From Bacteroidetes bacterium 47-18 (GTDB taxonomy: Bacteria > Bacteroidota > Bacteroidia > Chitinophagales > Chitinophagaceae), in NCBI GenBank assembly GCA_001897155.1, contig MKSF01000013.1, positions 124,001-188,000 on the forward strand: a DNA stretch of 64,000 nucleotides, in the 5' to 3' direction. The notes beneath the pieces were generated by a model, which was given only the letters and a program-made list of their open reading frames with translations, did no database searches and was not told the origin of the DNA. Below are positions 35,779 to 45,620 of this stretch, piece after piece. The translations under genes were made by a program, and so were the position numbers. Position 1 is the first letter of the stretch. Every line of letters starts with the position of its first letter.

Positions 35779-38700
35779 CACCATAGCAGAATCAAACAAT
35801 TTTATTGTTTTAGATAAGTACACCAAGCATTCTATGCTTAACGAAGCTCCTGTAAGCTATCAAACGGAATATGCACTCGAGAAAGAATTTATCCAGGACT
35901 TAATTAGTCAGGGCTATGAAAACCCGAAGGAGCTAACTACCCAGCAAGCTATGTTGGCTAATATAAGGGTGCAATTGGAGATACTTAATGATATGGTGTT
36001 TACAGATGCGGAATGGATTCGTTTTGTAGCTGAGTATTTGGATAAACCCGGGGATGGTATCATTGATAAAACAAGAAAGTTACATGATAACTATATTTAC
36101 GATTTTGTATTTGATGATGGTCACATCCAAAACATTTATTTAGTAGATAAAAAGAACATTGTTCGCAATAAAGTGCAAGTCATTTCACAATTCGAACAAA
36201 AAGGAGCGCATGCCAACCGATACGATGTAACGATCTTAGTGAATGGTTTGCCATTGGTACAGGTCGAAATTAAAAAACGTGGGGTGGCTATTCGTGAGGC
36301 ATTTAACCAAGTGCACCGTTACAGCAAAGAAAGCTTTAATAGCGAAAACTCTCTTTTTAAATATTTACAGGTATTTGTTATATCAAACGGTACTGATAGC
36401 CGTTATTTTGCCAACACCGTAAAACGAGATAAAAACAGTTTCGACTTTACCATGAATTGGGCAAAAGCGGATAATTCTTTGATAAAAGATCTGAAAGATT
36501 TTACAGCAACTTTTTTTCAGAAACATACTTTGTTAAATGTACTCCTTACCTATTCAGTTTTCGATACAAGCGATACATTGCTCATCATGCGTCCGTACCA
36601 AATAGCGGCGACAGAAAGGATTTTATGGAAAATAGCAAGTTCGTATCAATCCAAAAAATGGTCTTCTACAGAAGGTGGTGGATTTATATGGCATACCACA
36701 GGTTCGGGAAAAACCTTAACCAGTTTTAAAGCAGCCAGACTAGCCACACAGCTCGATTTTATAGATAAAGTATTCTTCGTAGTGGACAGAAAAGATTTGG
36801 ACTTCCAAACCATGAAAGAATATCAACGGTTTTCTCCCGATAGTGTGAACGGATCAGATAGTACGGCTGGATTGAAGCGGAATATTGAAAAAGAGGACAA
36901 CAAGATTATAGTTACCACTATACAGAAGTTAAACAACCTCATGAAAAGTGAGGGAGATTTAGCCATTTATCAAAAGCAAGTAGTTTTCATTTTTGATGAA
37001 GCACACCGTTCTCAATTTGGTGAGGCACAAAAAAACCTGAAAAAGAAGTTCAAAAAATTCTATCAATTTGGTTTTACAGGTACACCCATCTTTGCAGGAT
37101 ATAACGCTTTAGGAGCAGAAGACACCGCCAGTGTTTTCGGTCGTGAGTTACACTCTTATGTCATTACCGATGCCATTAGGGATGAGAAAGTATTGAAATT
37201 CAAAGTAGATTATAACGATGTCCGTCCGCAATTTAAGCGTATAGAAAAAGAGCAAGACGAGCAAAAACTAAGTACAGCAGAAAACAAAACAGCCTTATTG
37301 CACCCTGCCCGTATTAAAGAAATTTCGCAATACATTTTGCAAAATTTCAGAATTAAGACCCATAGAAACCAAGGTAGCGATAAAGGATTTAATGCCATGT
37401 TTGCCGTAAGCAGTGTGGATGCCGCCAAATTATATTATGAAGAACTCCATCGACTGCAAAAAGAGAGTGAAAAGCTGCTTAAAATAGCGACTATCTTCTC
37501 CTTTGCTGCCAATGAAGAACAAAATGCAGTTGGTGAAATTCCTGATGAAACCTTTGAACCAACAGCGATGGATAGTAGCGCCAAAGAGTTTTTAACCAAA
37601 GCCATCAATGATTATAACGTCCTATTCAAAACCAGTTATGGGGTTGAAAGCAAAGAATTTCAAAACTACTATCGCGATCTTGCAAAACGTGTGAAGAGCA
37701 AAGAAGTTGATCTCATCATAGTAGTAGGTATGTTTCTTACCGGGTTCGATGCACCGACACTTAATACGCTTTTTGTAGATAAGAACTTGCGCTATCATGG
37801 CTTAATGCAAGCCTTTTCGCGTACCAATCGTATTTATGATGCGACAAAAACTTTTGGCAATATCGTTACATTTAGAGATTTAGAACAAGCGACCATTGAT
37901 GCCATTACTTTATTTGGTGATAAGTACACGAAAAATGTGGTGCTTGAAAAAAGCTATAAAGAGTATTTGGAGGGCTTTACAGACATTGCAACAGGCGAAG
38001 CCCGCAGAGGTTATATTGATGTTGTAAATGAGTTGAATGAAAGGTTTCCTAACCCTGATGAAATCGTTAAAGAAAAAGACAAAAAAGAATTTGCGAAGCT
38101 TTTTGGGGAATACTTGCGTGTGGAAAATATATTACAAAATTACGATGAATTTACCCATTTAAGAGCGTTACAGGAAATCGATTTGAATGATGCTGATGCC
38201 GTTGATGCATTCAAAGAAGCTTATTTTGTAACAGATGAGGAAATTGATACCATGCAAACAATAGCTCTGTTGCCGGAAAGAACAGTTCAAGATTATCGTT
38301 CTACATATAATGATATACGTGATTGGATAAGACGAGAAAAAAATGGAAAAGAAGCAGCGGAATCTACAGTCGATTGGGATGATGTAGTTTTTGAAATAGA
38401 CTTATTGAAATCACAAGAAATCAATCTGGATTACATTCTCGAATTAATTTTTGAACACAACAAAAAGACCAAAGATAAAGCTAGTTTGGTAGAAGAAATT
38501 CGCAGAGTTATCCGTGCCAGTATAGGCAACAGAGCAAAAGAATCTTTAGTTGTTGATTTTATTAACGAAACCAATCTTGATATGATTCAAGATAAAGCAG
38601 GGATAATAGATACCTTTTTTGAATATGCACAGGCAAAACAAAAAAATAGAAGCGTCAGAATTAATTACAGATGAAAATCTAAATGAGGAGGCAACAAAGA

Positions 38701-38876
38701 GATACATATCTGCATCATTGAAACGAGAATTTGCCAGTGAAAATGGTACGGAGCTGAATGCTATTTTGCCTAAAATGAGTCCGTTAAATCCACAATATTT
38801 AACCAAGAAACAAAGCGTTTTTCAAAAAATCAGTGCATTTGTAGAAAAATTTAAAGGAGTGGGAGGACAACTTTAA
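35765..38876 (+). pseudogene. Type I restriction endonuclease HsdR, frameshifted near its C-terminus
   Basis: The motor and nuclease subunit. The open frame to 38674 (969 residues) has the PD-(D/E)xK nuclease ([22 protein letters not shown]), Walker [28 protein letters not shown], and [18 protein letters not shown] with QAFSRTNR. At A7 (38640-38646) it shifts and ends in SVRINYR. The next frame (to 38876) reads [15 protein letters not shown] to [17 protein letters not shown], the usual HsdR C-terminus; A6 would join them. The C-terminal ~80 residues, which in type I enzymes help contact the methylase core, are thus missing. Its start overlaps the prrC-like gene by 14 nt. Confidence 0.85.
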
Positions 38877-38913
38877 ATCAGAATTTAACATCTTGGCATT
38901 CTAACAGGCATTA

Positions 38914-39603
38914 ATGGAAGTACAACAGCTGACAGGAACAGGAAAAAGAGAAAGTAATCAAGATTTTATCTGTATAGACAGATTAGAGTCTGGTGCTTCT
39001 TTTTTTCTTATTGCCGACGGTATGGGAGGTTATGAGAAAGGCGATGAAGCGGCAAGAATTGTTACTGAAAACATTTTCACCTTCCTAAATTTTGTCGGTA
39101 GCATCAACGAACAAAATATTCAACAAGCTGTTCAAAAAGCCAATTTGGCTATCAAACAGTTCAATAATAAAAATAATATTAAATCGGGTGCTACGATAGG
39201 GGGAATTATTGTAGAAGAAAATGCTGTTCATATTTTTTGGGTTGGCGATGTGATGATTTATCAAATTAATAAGGATAAAGTTTTGTTTCAGACCCAATGT
39301 CATACTTTGGTAAATAGCCTTTTAGAATCCGAAAGTATAAAAGACGAAAAGTCTTTGGAAAAATATAAACATATCGTAACCAGATCTATATCTGGAAAAC
39401 CTTCTGAATCCAATATCGGATATAAATCGGTTCGGTTTTCAGAAGATAATATTTTTATTATTTGTTCAGATGGGGTGCATAATACTATTTCGGTCGAACA
39501 GATTCTTCAATACACAGGTAAAGAAGAGGGCTTGCAAGAATTAGAATATCAATTTCTCAAAGAGGCAGAAGATAATTATTCTGTTATTACCGTGATATTT
39601 TAA
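38914..39603 (+). CDS. PP2C-family Ser/Thr protein phosphatase
   Basis: 229 residues, a minimal PPM phosphatase. Metal-site motifs in order: RESNQDFI, LIADGMGGYEKGDEAA, SGATIGGIIVEE, IFWVGDVMIYQI, FIICSDGVHN and EDNYSVITVIF. It removes phosphate from Ser/Thr of partner proteins. No kinase gene is in the island. It follows hsdR by about 40 nt and shares the AT-rich composition of the restriction locus, so it may be a regulatory passenger. Function in defence is inference. Confidence 0.85.
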   Translation: MEVQQLTGTGKRESNQDFICIDRLESGASFFLIADGMGGYEKGDEAARIVTENIFTFLNFVGSINEQNIQQAVQKANLAIKQFNNKNNIKSGATIGGIIVEENAVHIFWVGDVMIYQINKDKVLFQTQCHTLVNSLLESESIKDEKSLEKYKHIVTRSISGKPSESNIGYKSVRFSEDNIFIICSDGVHNTISVEQILQYTGKEEGLQELEYQFLKEAEDNYSVITVIF

Positions 39604-39645
39604 TGGCTGAGACTTTCTGCTTTGGATAAAATATGATTACTATAT

Positions 39646-40739
39646 ATGAGTAAAATAGACCTTACTAGAAAACAACTTTACGAGCTTGTATGAGAGAAAC
39701 CTCTTAGCCATATTGTAGATACTTATGGAGGTACTTATCAAGAAGTAAAGGAAATGCTAAAAAAATATGATATTCCCTCACCTGAAAATGGATATTGGTC
39801 AAAGTTGAGAGCTGGGCATAATATCCCGAGGGTAGCATTTCCTAATGGTAATGAGTTTGAAAAAGTCATCTATGAACCAAAAGAAAAAAGAAGAGGATAA
39901 AATCAGCCGAACATACTGCAGCAAAAAAAGATATTCAAATAGCTAGATCACAAGATAAATTAGTCATAGAGGCAAAAAAGGTCTTTCAAAATAATAACAA
40001 GGGTAGCAAAGATGACAGTCTTGTCAGTATTGCGTACGAGTCTTTGAATATTAATGTTAGCCCTAAAATGCTCGATAGGGCTCTTGCGTTTTTCAATTTA
40101 TTAATTATTGAGGTAAAGCGTATCGGAGGAGCAATAGAAGTAAAGCCCCACCATTCTACGGTTATTTATATAGGTGAAAGAATGGAAGTATCACTGAGAG
40201 AGAAACAAAATCGGATATTAAAAGAAAATCAAGCTCATTCATGGGATACTTATGACTATCTACCTTCAGGCATCTTATTATTCAAACTTGGGGAGCATTC
40301 TTGGAATGTGAAGGAATGGAAAGATACGAGCTATACAGTATTAGAGGATAAAATTGAAGATATTATCGAACATATAAGAAAAGTTGCTGTCAAGATACAA
40401 GAGGACAGAAGAGAAAGTGAACGACGCAGGATTGAACAAGAAAAGGAACGTCAGAAGCAAATAGAATTAGAAAAACTGCAAGTTACAGAGCTAAATAATT
40501 TTATTGAAATCAAAACAAAAGCTGAATTATGGAAGAATGCTACTATTATGAGAGAATATGTTATGGTTCTTGAAGAAACCGCTAAAAAGAATGGTACTTA
40601 TGATTTAAATATGCAACAGTATCTAGAATGGGCAAGAAAAAAAGCCGATTGGTACGATCCTCTTGTCGAAGCCGAGGACGAACTACTTCGAAAAGTCGAT
40701 AAAACAACATTAACGTTACCAAAGAAAGGTTTTTGGTAA
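39646..40739 (+). pseudogene. Broken gene of an uncharacterised family (in-frame TGA plus frameshift)
   Basis: The start reads MSKIDLTRKQLYELV, then TGA (39691-39693) at a position where relatives carry Trp, then EKPLSHIVDTYGG, IPSPENGYWSKLRAGHNIP. A one-base shift near the A6 at 39884-39889 moves the protein into the frame that contains LNINVSPKMLDRALAFFNLLI and a long Arg/Glu-rich coiled coil, ending KADWYDPLVEAEDELLRKV. The N-terminal LTRExLYELVW and RGYWxKLxAG pattern belongs to a widespread family without known function. Two lesions argue for loss of function. Confidence 0.7.
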
Positions 40740-40828
40740 CGTTAGTCGAAAGAATTCTTTGTTGTCAGCCGCTCCAAATCTTCTAAAAAATGTTTCAAGA
40801 TTTGTTCGGGTTCGGCTACAAAGTCCAA

Positions 40829-40868
40829 AACGCTAAGATGCAATACAGTTAAGCATTTTAGCGTTTTT
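40829..40868 (+). terminator. Terminator near the right edge of the island
   Basis: aaaacgctaa-gatgc pairs with gcat-tttagcgtt and is followed by T6. Beyond it the composition returns to the more GC-rich host pattern. Confidence 0.7.
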
Positions 40869-40966
40869 TTATTGTTATTTCTCATCAAATTCATCTTGCC
40901 TTACCCGGGTCAACATAACATACATAAGGCCGGATGGCATTTAGCGGCACCGTTACATAAAAATAG

Positions 40967-40994
40967 TTCAAATAACACATTTTCAATACATTTG
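40967..40994 (+). promoter_or_regulatory. Probable promoter of the TPR protein gene
   Basis: TACATTTG at 40987-40994 is an exact -7. TTC at 40967-40969 with a 17-nt spacer is a weak -33. Confidence 0.45.
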
Positions 40995-41085
40995 CACAAA
41001 TATTTATCCCTGCTGTCACCATTTAAATATTCCCTTGAAAACCGATCAGCCACTCTAAGCCAGCAACACTATTCAATCGCGCTAT

Positions 41086-42171
41086 ATGATAAGAATATTC
41101 AAATTGATCATCGTGCTCTTCCTGGCCGCAGGACACAGCATATATGCACAATCCACCCAACAGGAAACCGCACTGAAAATGGGCAGAGAAGCCATCCGCC
41201 TTATGGATAAAGGGCAGTTCGATGAAAGCATTAAGCTGCTGGAAGAAGCGCAACAGCTTGATCCCGAAAATATCAATTATCCCTATGAGCTGGCTTATGC
41301 ATATTATTCAAAAAAAGATTACCAAAAGTCCCGCAAATATCTGGAAAGGATCTTAAAGCATAAAGATATTAACCCTATGGTATACCAGTTGCTGGGCAAC
41401 AGCTATGACCATCTTGGCAAAAGCGACAAAGCGATCGCAACCTATGAAGCGGGTCTGAAGCTATTTCCTGATGCAGGTAATCTGTACCTGGAAATGGGTG
41501 TTATGCAGATAGGGAAAAAAGATTATCACAAAGCGCTCGCCTACTATGAAAAAGGAATAGATGTGGATCCTTCATTTCCGTCCAATTACTATTGGGCCGC
41601 TAAAATATATTGCAACTCCACCGAAGAGATATGGGGAATGATCTACGGAGAATTATTCATGAACATGGAACGTAACAGTAAAAGGACTGTGGAGATCAGT
41701 AAGCTGCTGTATGATACCTACAAAAGCGAGATACATTTCAAAAGCGATACTTCATGGTCAGTAAGCTTTTCTCAAAACATCAGCCTGGCCATTGGTGAAG
41801 ATATGGAACCGAAAGATATTAAAATACCTTTTCAGCTTGTTTATGAGCCCATCCTGGTCCTTTCAATGGTCCAGGTAAAAACAATAGATATACACACCCT
41901 TAATACTATAAGAAGCGCTTTTGTTGATAATTATTTCAGCAATGAAAATGACAAGACACATCCTAATATCTTATTCAGCTACCAGAAAAAGATCAAAGAT
42001 GCCGGGCATATGGAAGCATATAATTACTGGTTGCTTATGAAAGGCGATGAGGCCGAATTTGATCAATGGTATAAAGCCAATCGTGATAAATGGGACCGCT
42101 TTGCAGACTGGTTTACAGACAACCAGCTCATAATTGACAGTAACCATAAATTTCACCGTAAACAATATTAA
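41086..42171 (+). CDS. Exported tetratricopeptide repeat protein
   Basis: 361 residues with a signal peptide ending at SIYAQS. Residues 25-175 hold four TPRs (EAIRLMDKGQFDESIKLLEEAQQLDPEN; LAYAYYSKKDYQKSRKYLERIL; LGNSYDHLGKSDKAIATYEAGLKLFPD; MGVMQIGKKDYHKALAYYEKGIDVDPS). The C-terminal ~180 residues (SFSQNISLAIGEDM, LVYEPILVLSM) have no recognised domain but are common behind TPRs in Bacteroidota. Probably a periplasmic scaffold. It is the first host gene after the island. Confidence 0.83.
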   Translation: MIRIFKLIIVLFLAAGHSIYAQSTQQETALKMGREAIRLMDKGQFDESIKLLEEAQQLDPENINYPYELAYAYYSKKDYQKSRKYLERILKHKDINPMVYQLLGNSYDHLGKSDKAIATYEAGLKLFPDAGNLYLEMGVMQIGKKDYHKALAYYEKGIDVDPSFPSNYYWAAKIYCNSTEEIWGMIYGELFMNMERNSKRTVEISKLLYDTYKSEIHFKSDTSWSVSFSQNISLAIGEDMEPKDIKIPFQLVYEPILVLSMVQVKTIDIHTLNTIRSAFVDNYFSNENDKTHPNILFSYQKKIKDAGHMEAYNYWLLMKGDEAEFDQWYKANRDKWDRFADWFTDNQLIIDSNHKFHRKQY

Positions 42172-42308
42172 GCACACTCCGCAGCACCCAAAAGAGCCAC
42201 AAAACAGCTTAGCATATCCTGCACCTTTCCCCATTTTCCGTAAATTAACGGAATAGCGGCAACAAATCGGGTACCTGTCTGTTAATCAGCAACAGTAACT
42301 ATTTGTAC

Positions 42309-43313
42309 ATGTTGCAATTCACACCCAAAGGTATCTACTGCATACCCGGTCGATTCTATATTGATCCCTGGCTGCCGGTGGACCTGGCAGTCATCACCCA
42401 TGGTCACGGCGATCATGCAAGGGCCGGTATGCAAAAATACCTGTGCCACCATCTCACCGTACCTGTGCTGAAAACGCGGATAGGACCGGACATCACCGTA
42501 CAGGGCCTGGCATACAATGAGCCGCTGCTGATCAACGGCGTACGGATATCCATGCACCCTGCCGGCCATATCATAGGTTCCGCGCAGGTGCGCCTGGAAT
42601 ACCGGGGTAAGGTCACTGTCATATCCGGGGATTATAAGGTCCAGGATGACGGGCTGTCCACGCCCTTTGAGCTGGTCAAATGCCACGAATTCGTAACGGA
42701 AAGCACCTTTGGTCTGCCCATCTATAAATGGCAGACCGTTGAAAAGCAGCATGAGCTGCTGCAGGACTGGGTACAGCAAAACCGGGACAACGGCAAGACC
42801 TCGGTCATCAGCGGGTACTCGCTCGGCAAGGCCCAACGGATTATGAAAGCGCTGGAAGACATAGCGCCGCTATATGTCCATACCGCTATAGGAAGGATCA
42901 ACCAGGCCTACGAAAGCGTGGGCATCCGGCTGCCGGCATACCAGGTCCTGGACGAGCACACTACGGCTGCACAGCTGGATCAATCCGTAGTGATCGTACC
43001 GCCCGCGCTGCTGGACACTAAGATGATCCGGAAAATTCCCCGTAAGGCGGACGCCATCTGCTCCGGCTGGATGCAGGTACGCGGTGCCCGCCGCTGGCAG
43101 CATGCGGACGCGGGATTTCCCATCAGCGACCATGCTGACTGGCAGGGATTACTGACCGTGGTCAAAGAAACCGGGGCAGAGCAGGTGTATGTCACCCACG
43201 GGCAGACGGCAGTATTTGCCAGGTACCTGAATGAATCAGGCATAACGGCGGCAGTCATACAGACGGCATTCGGAGAAGAAGAGGAGCAGAACGGGAAGCC
43301 GGCAGAACAATAA
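42309..43313 (+). CDS. Ligase-associated DNA exonuclease (metallo-beta-lactamase fold)
   Basis: Predicted 3' exonuclease of the conserved ligase-associated repair set. MBL motifs: ITHGHGDHARAG (metal ligands), HPAGHIIGSAQV, ISGDYKVQDDG, FVTESTFGLP, ISDHADWQGL and VYVTHGQT. I start at the ATG 42309 (MLQFTPKGIYCIPGRFYIDPW); a TTG six bases upstream is unlikely. ~334 residues. It is the first gene of the cluster exonuclease-ligase-(Dps)-helicase-PdeM. Confidence 0.92.
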   Translation: MLQFTPKGIYCIPGRFYIDPWLPVDLAVITHGHGDHARAGMQKYLCHHLTVPVLKTRIGPDITVQGLAYNEPLLINGVRISMHPAGHIIGSAQVRLEYRGKVTVISGDYKVQDDGLSTPFELVKCHEFVTESTFGLPIYKWQTVEKQHELLQDWVQQNRDNGKTSVISGYSLGKAQRIMKALEDIAPLYVHTAIGRINQAYESVGIRLPAYQVLDEHTTAAQLDQSVVIVPPALLDTKMIRKIPRKADAICSGWMQVRGARRWQHADAGFPISDHADWQGLLTVVKETGAEQVYVTHGQTAVFARYLNESGITAAVIQTAFGEEEEQNGKPAEQ

Positions 43314-43392
43314 CCATCCATAGCAAAACAGGAAATACCCCTGCCAGAGCTCCGTGCTATTGAATCAGAACATCATTTAAAACCATAAGACA

Positions 43393-44973
43393 TTGAAAGC
43401 ATTCGGTACCCTGATCGCTACGCTGGACACAACCAATAAGACCACGCTGAAGCTGGAAGCCATCGACCGGTTCCTCAGCGAAGCGGAAGAGCGTGACAAG
43501 CTGTGGTTCCTGGCGCTGTTTACAGGTAAAAGGCCCAGGAGAAATGTCAGCACCGCTCTCCTCCGGCAATGGGCCATGGAAATCACCGGCATACCGGAAT
43601 GGCTGTTCCGGGAATCCTATACCGCCGTAGGTGACCTGGGAGAAACGATCTCCCTGATCCTGCCAGAACCGGTGGCCTATTCGGAACGCAGCCTTTCAGA
43701 ATGGATGGAGCTGATAGCCGGGCTCAGCAATAAAACAGAAGAAGAGAAAAAAGATTTTGTCATACATGCCTGGCAGCACCTCCCGCATGCCGAACGGTTC
43801 ATTTTCAACAAGCTGCTGGGCGGCAGCTTCCGGGCGGGCATATCGGCCCAAAGCCTTATCAACGCGCTTGCCACTCACTATAGCATAGACGCCAGCACCG
43901 TGGCGCACAGTGTCATGGGCCATTGGGCGATAGATGAAGTATCTTTTGACGACCTGATAAAAGGCGGCTATACCGATGTGCAGAGTTCCCGGCCTTATCC
44001 TTTCTGCCTGGCCTATCCCCTTGACAGGACAGCGGCAGCGCTGGGCGATATCAGCGAATGGCAGGCGGAATACAAATGGGATGGCATCCGGGGGCAGGTG
44101 ATCAAACGGAATGGCCAGGTATATATCTGGTCACGCGGTGAAGAGCTGGTGACAGAACAGTTCCCGGAGATCAGGGACGCGCTGTTGCAATGGAACGGAG
44201 ATTTTGTTCTGGACGGTGAGCTGCTGGCATTTAAGGATGACCGGGTCCTGAACTTTTCCGACCTGCAGAAGCGGCTGAACAGGAAAAATCCCGGGAAGAA
44301 AATCATACAGGAAATACCTGTTATGCTCTATGCCTACGACGTCCTGGAATGGGAAGGCGAAGACTGCAGGCACCGCGGACTGGCAGAACGCAGGGCATTA
44401 CTGGAACAGTTGTACCGGGAAAACGCCTGCCCGGAAGTCCGGCTCTCGCCTGTTATTGAATGCCCCAGCTGGGAAACGCTGGCGAATATGCAACAGCAGG
44501 CAAGGGACGTGAACAGCGAGGGGCTGATGCTGAAGCATAAGGCGTCCCCTTATCATACCGGCAGGAAGCGGGGCGACTGGTGGAAATGGAAGACCGCACC
44601 TATGACCATTGATGCCGTGCTGATCTACGCCCAGAAAGGCAGCGGCCGCCGGAGCGGGCATTACACCGACTATACCTTCGCGGTAAAGCAGGGAGACGAG
44701 CTGGTGACCATAGCCAAGGCCTACTCCGGCCTGACCGACCAGGAAATAAAGGAGGTCAGCAGCTTTGTCAATAAGAATGCCGTGGAAAAATTCGGGCCGG
44801 TACGGACGGTCAGGCCGGAGCTGGTATTTGAAATAGCCTTTGAAGGTATAGGGTTCAGCAACCGCCATAAATCGGGCGTAGCCCTGCGCTTCCCGCGCAT
44901 CGTCCGCTGGCGGAGAGATAAAACGGTACGGGATATTGATGATATAGAGGAAATCAAAAAAATGATCCGGTAA
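43393..44973 (+). CDS. ATP-dependent DNA ligase of the ligase-associated repair cluster
   Basis: Seals nicks via a ligase-AMP intermediate. 526 residues: an N-terminal helical domain (MKAFGTLIATLDTTNKT...), then the adenylation domain with the nucleophile Lys228 in AEYKWDGIRGQ, motif III WSRGEELVTEQFPEI, DGELLAF, SEGLMLKHK, WWKWKTAP, and an OB-fold. The start is TTG (43393): no in-frame ATG is near, and the N-terminus then matches the family. It acts with the neighbouring exonuclease, helicase and PdeM in a presumed DNA repair pathway. Confidence 0.93.
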   Translation: MKAFGTLIATLDTTNKTTLKLEAIDRFLSEAEERDKLWFLALFTGKRPRRNVSTALLRQWAMEITGIPEWLFRESYTAVGDLGETISLILPEPVAYSERSLSEWMELIAGLSNKTEEEKKDFVIHAWQHLPHAERFIFNKLLGGSFRAGISAQSLINALATHYSIDASTVAHSVMGHWAIDEVSFDDLIKGGYTDVQSSRPYPFCLAYPLDRTAAALGDISEWQAEYKWDGIRGQVIKRNGQVYIWSRGEELVTEQFPEIRDALLQWNGDFVLDGELLAFKDDRVLNFSDLQKRLNRKNPGKKIIQEIPVMLYAYDVLEWEGEDCRHRGLAERRALLEQLYRENACPEVRLSPVIECPSWETLANMQQQARDVNSEGLMLKHKASPYHTGRKRGDWWKWKTAPMTIDAVLIYAQKGSGRRSGHYTDYTFAVKQGDELVTIAKAYSGLTDQEIKEVSSFVNKNAVEKFGPVRTVRPELVFEIAFEGIGFSNRHKSGVALRFPRIVRWRRDKTVRDIDDIEEIKKMIR

Positions 44974-45074
44974 AGACCTGTTATCCCGATGGTCTTATTA
45001 AACAATTGACTGTTATTTTCGTTAAAGAGATATTCCAAAGGGTATTATTTTTTTAACTCAAAATATATAAAATT

Positions 45075-45551
45075 ATGAAACCGAATATTGGCATTACAGA
45101 CAAAAACTTGAAAGAATCCTGCAACCTTCTGAACAACTGCCTCGCAGACGCCCACATCCTTTACTTTAAGCTCCGGAAATATCACTGGAACTTAAAAGGA
45201 GATAATTTTATGGAGCTGCACAAGGTATTTGAAAAGCAATACGAAATCTTACAAAATGCCATAGATGAGATCGCCGAAAGGGTGAGTCAACTGGGAGGAG
45301 TGGCCATAGGCACCACCTCTGAATTTGCCAAAAACTCTTCCTTAAAAGAGCAGCCCGGTAAAAATCCTGAAAACAACCTGGATATGGTAAAAGAGCTGCT
45401 GGAAGACCATGAGACCATTATCAAAAACCTGAGACAGGGGGTGGATGACGCGGACGAAAAATTCTCTGACCAGGGTACAGCCGATTTCCTGACAGGGCTG
45501 ATGGAAAGCCACGAAAAAATGGCCTGGATATTACGGCGATATTTCAAATAA
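45075..45551 (+). CDS. dps: Dps/starvation-inducible ferritin-like DNA-protection protein
   Basis: 158 residues forming a four-helix ferritin-like subunit that oxidises and stores iron and may bind DNA. The ferroxidase signature is KLRKYHWNLKGDNFMELHKVFEKQYEILQNAIDEIAER split over helices A and B. SLKEQPGKNPENNLDMVKEL and SHEKMAWILRRYFK follow. The gene lies inside the ligase-associated repair cluster, between ligase and helicase, about 100 nt after the ligase stop; shared expression under oxidative stress is plausible but not shown. Confidence 0.93.
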   Translation: MKPNIGITDKNLKESCNLLNNCLADAHILYFKLRKYHWNLKGDNFMELHKVFEKQYEILQNAIDEIAERVSQLGGVAIGTTSEFAKNSSLKEQPGKNPENNLDMVKELLEDHETIIKNLRQGVDDADEKFSDQGTADFLTGLMESHEKMAWILRRYFK

Positions 45552-45620
45552 TTCCAGCACATATTGATAACTATACGCCATATCCTGGCGTGATCATAAT
45601 ATTTACTCCGGCAATCATTA

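Noticed and set aside
39691-39693. TGA as selenocysteine or recoded Trp
   Set aside because: No SECIS-like structure sought or seen, a second frameshift follows, and core genes use TGA as a normal stop.
40790-40830. Right att site as a repeat of the tRNA-Met 3' end
   Set aside because: gttcgggttcggctac only loosely resembles the tRNA end; serine recombinases need only a very short core, so no border can be claimed.
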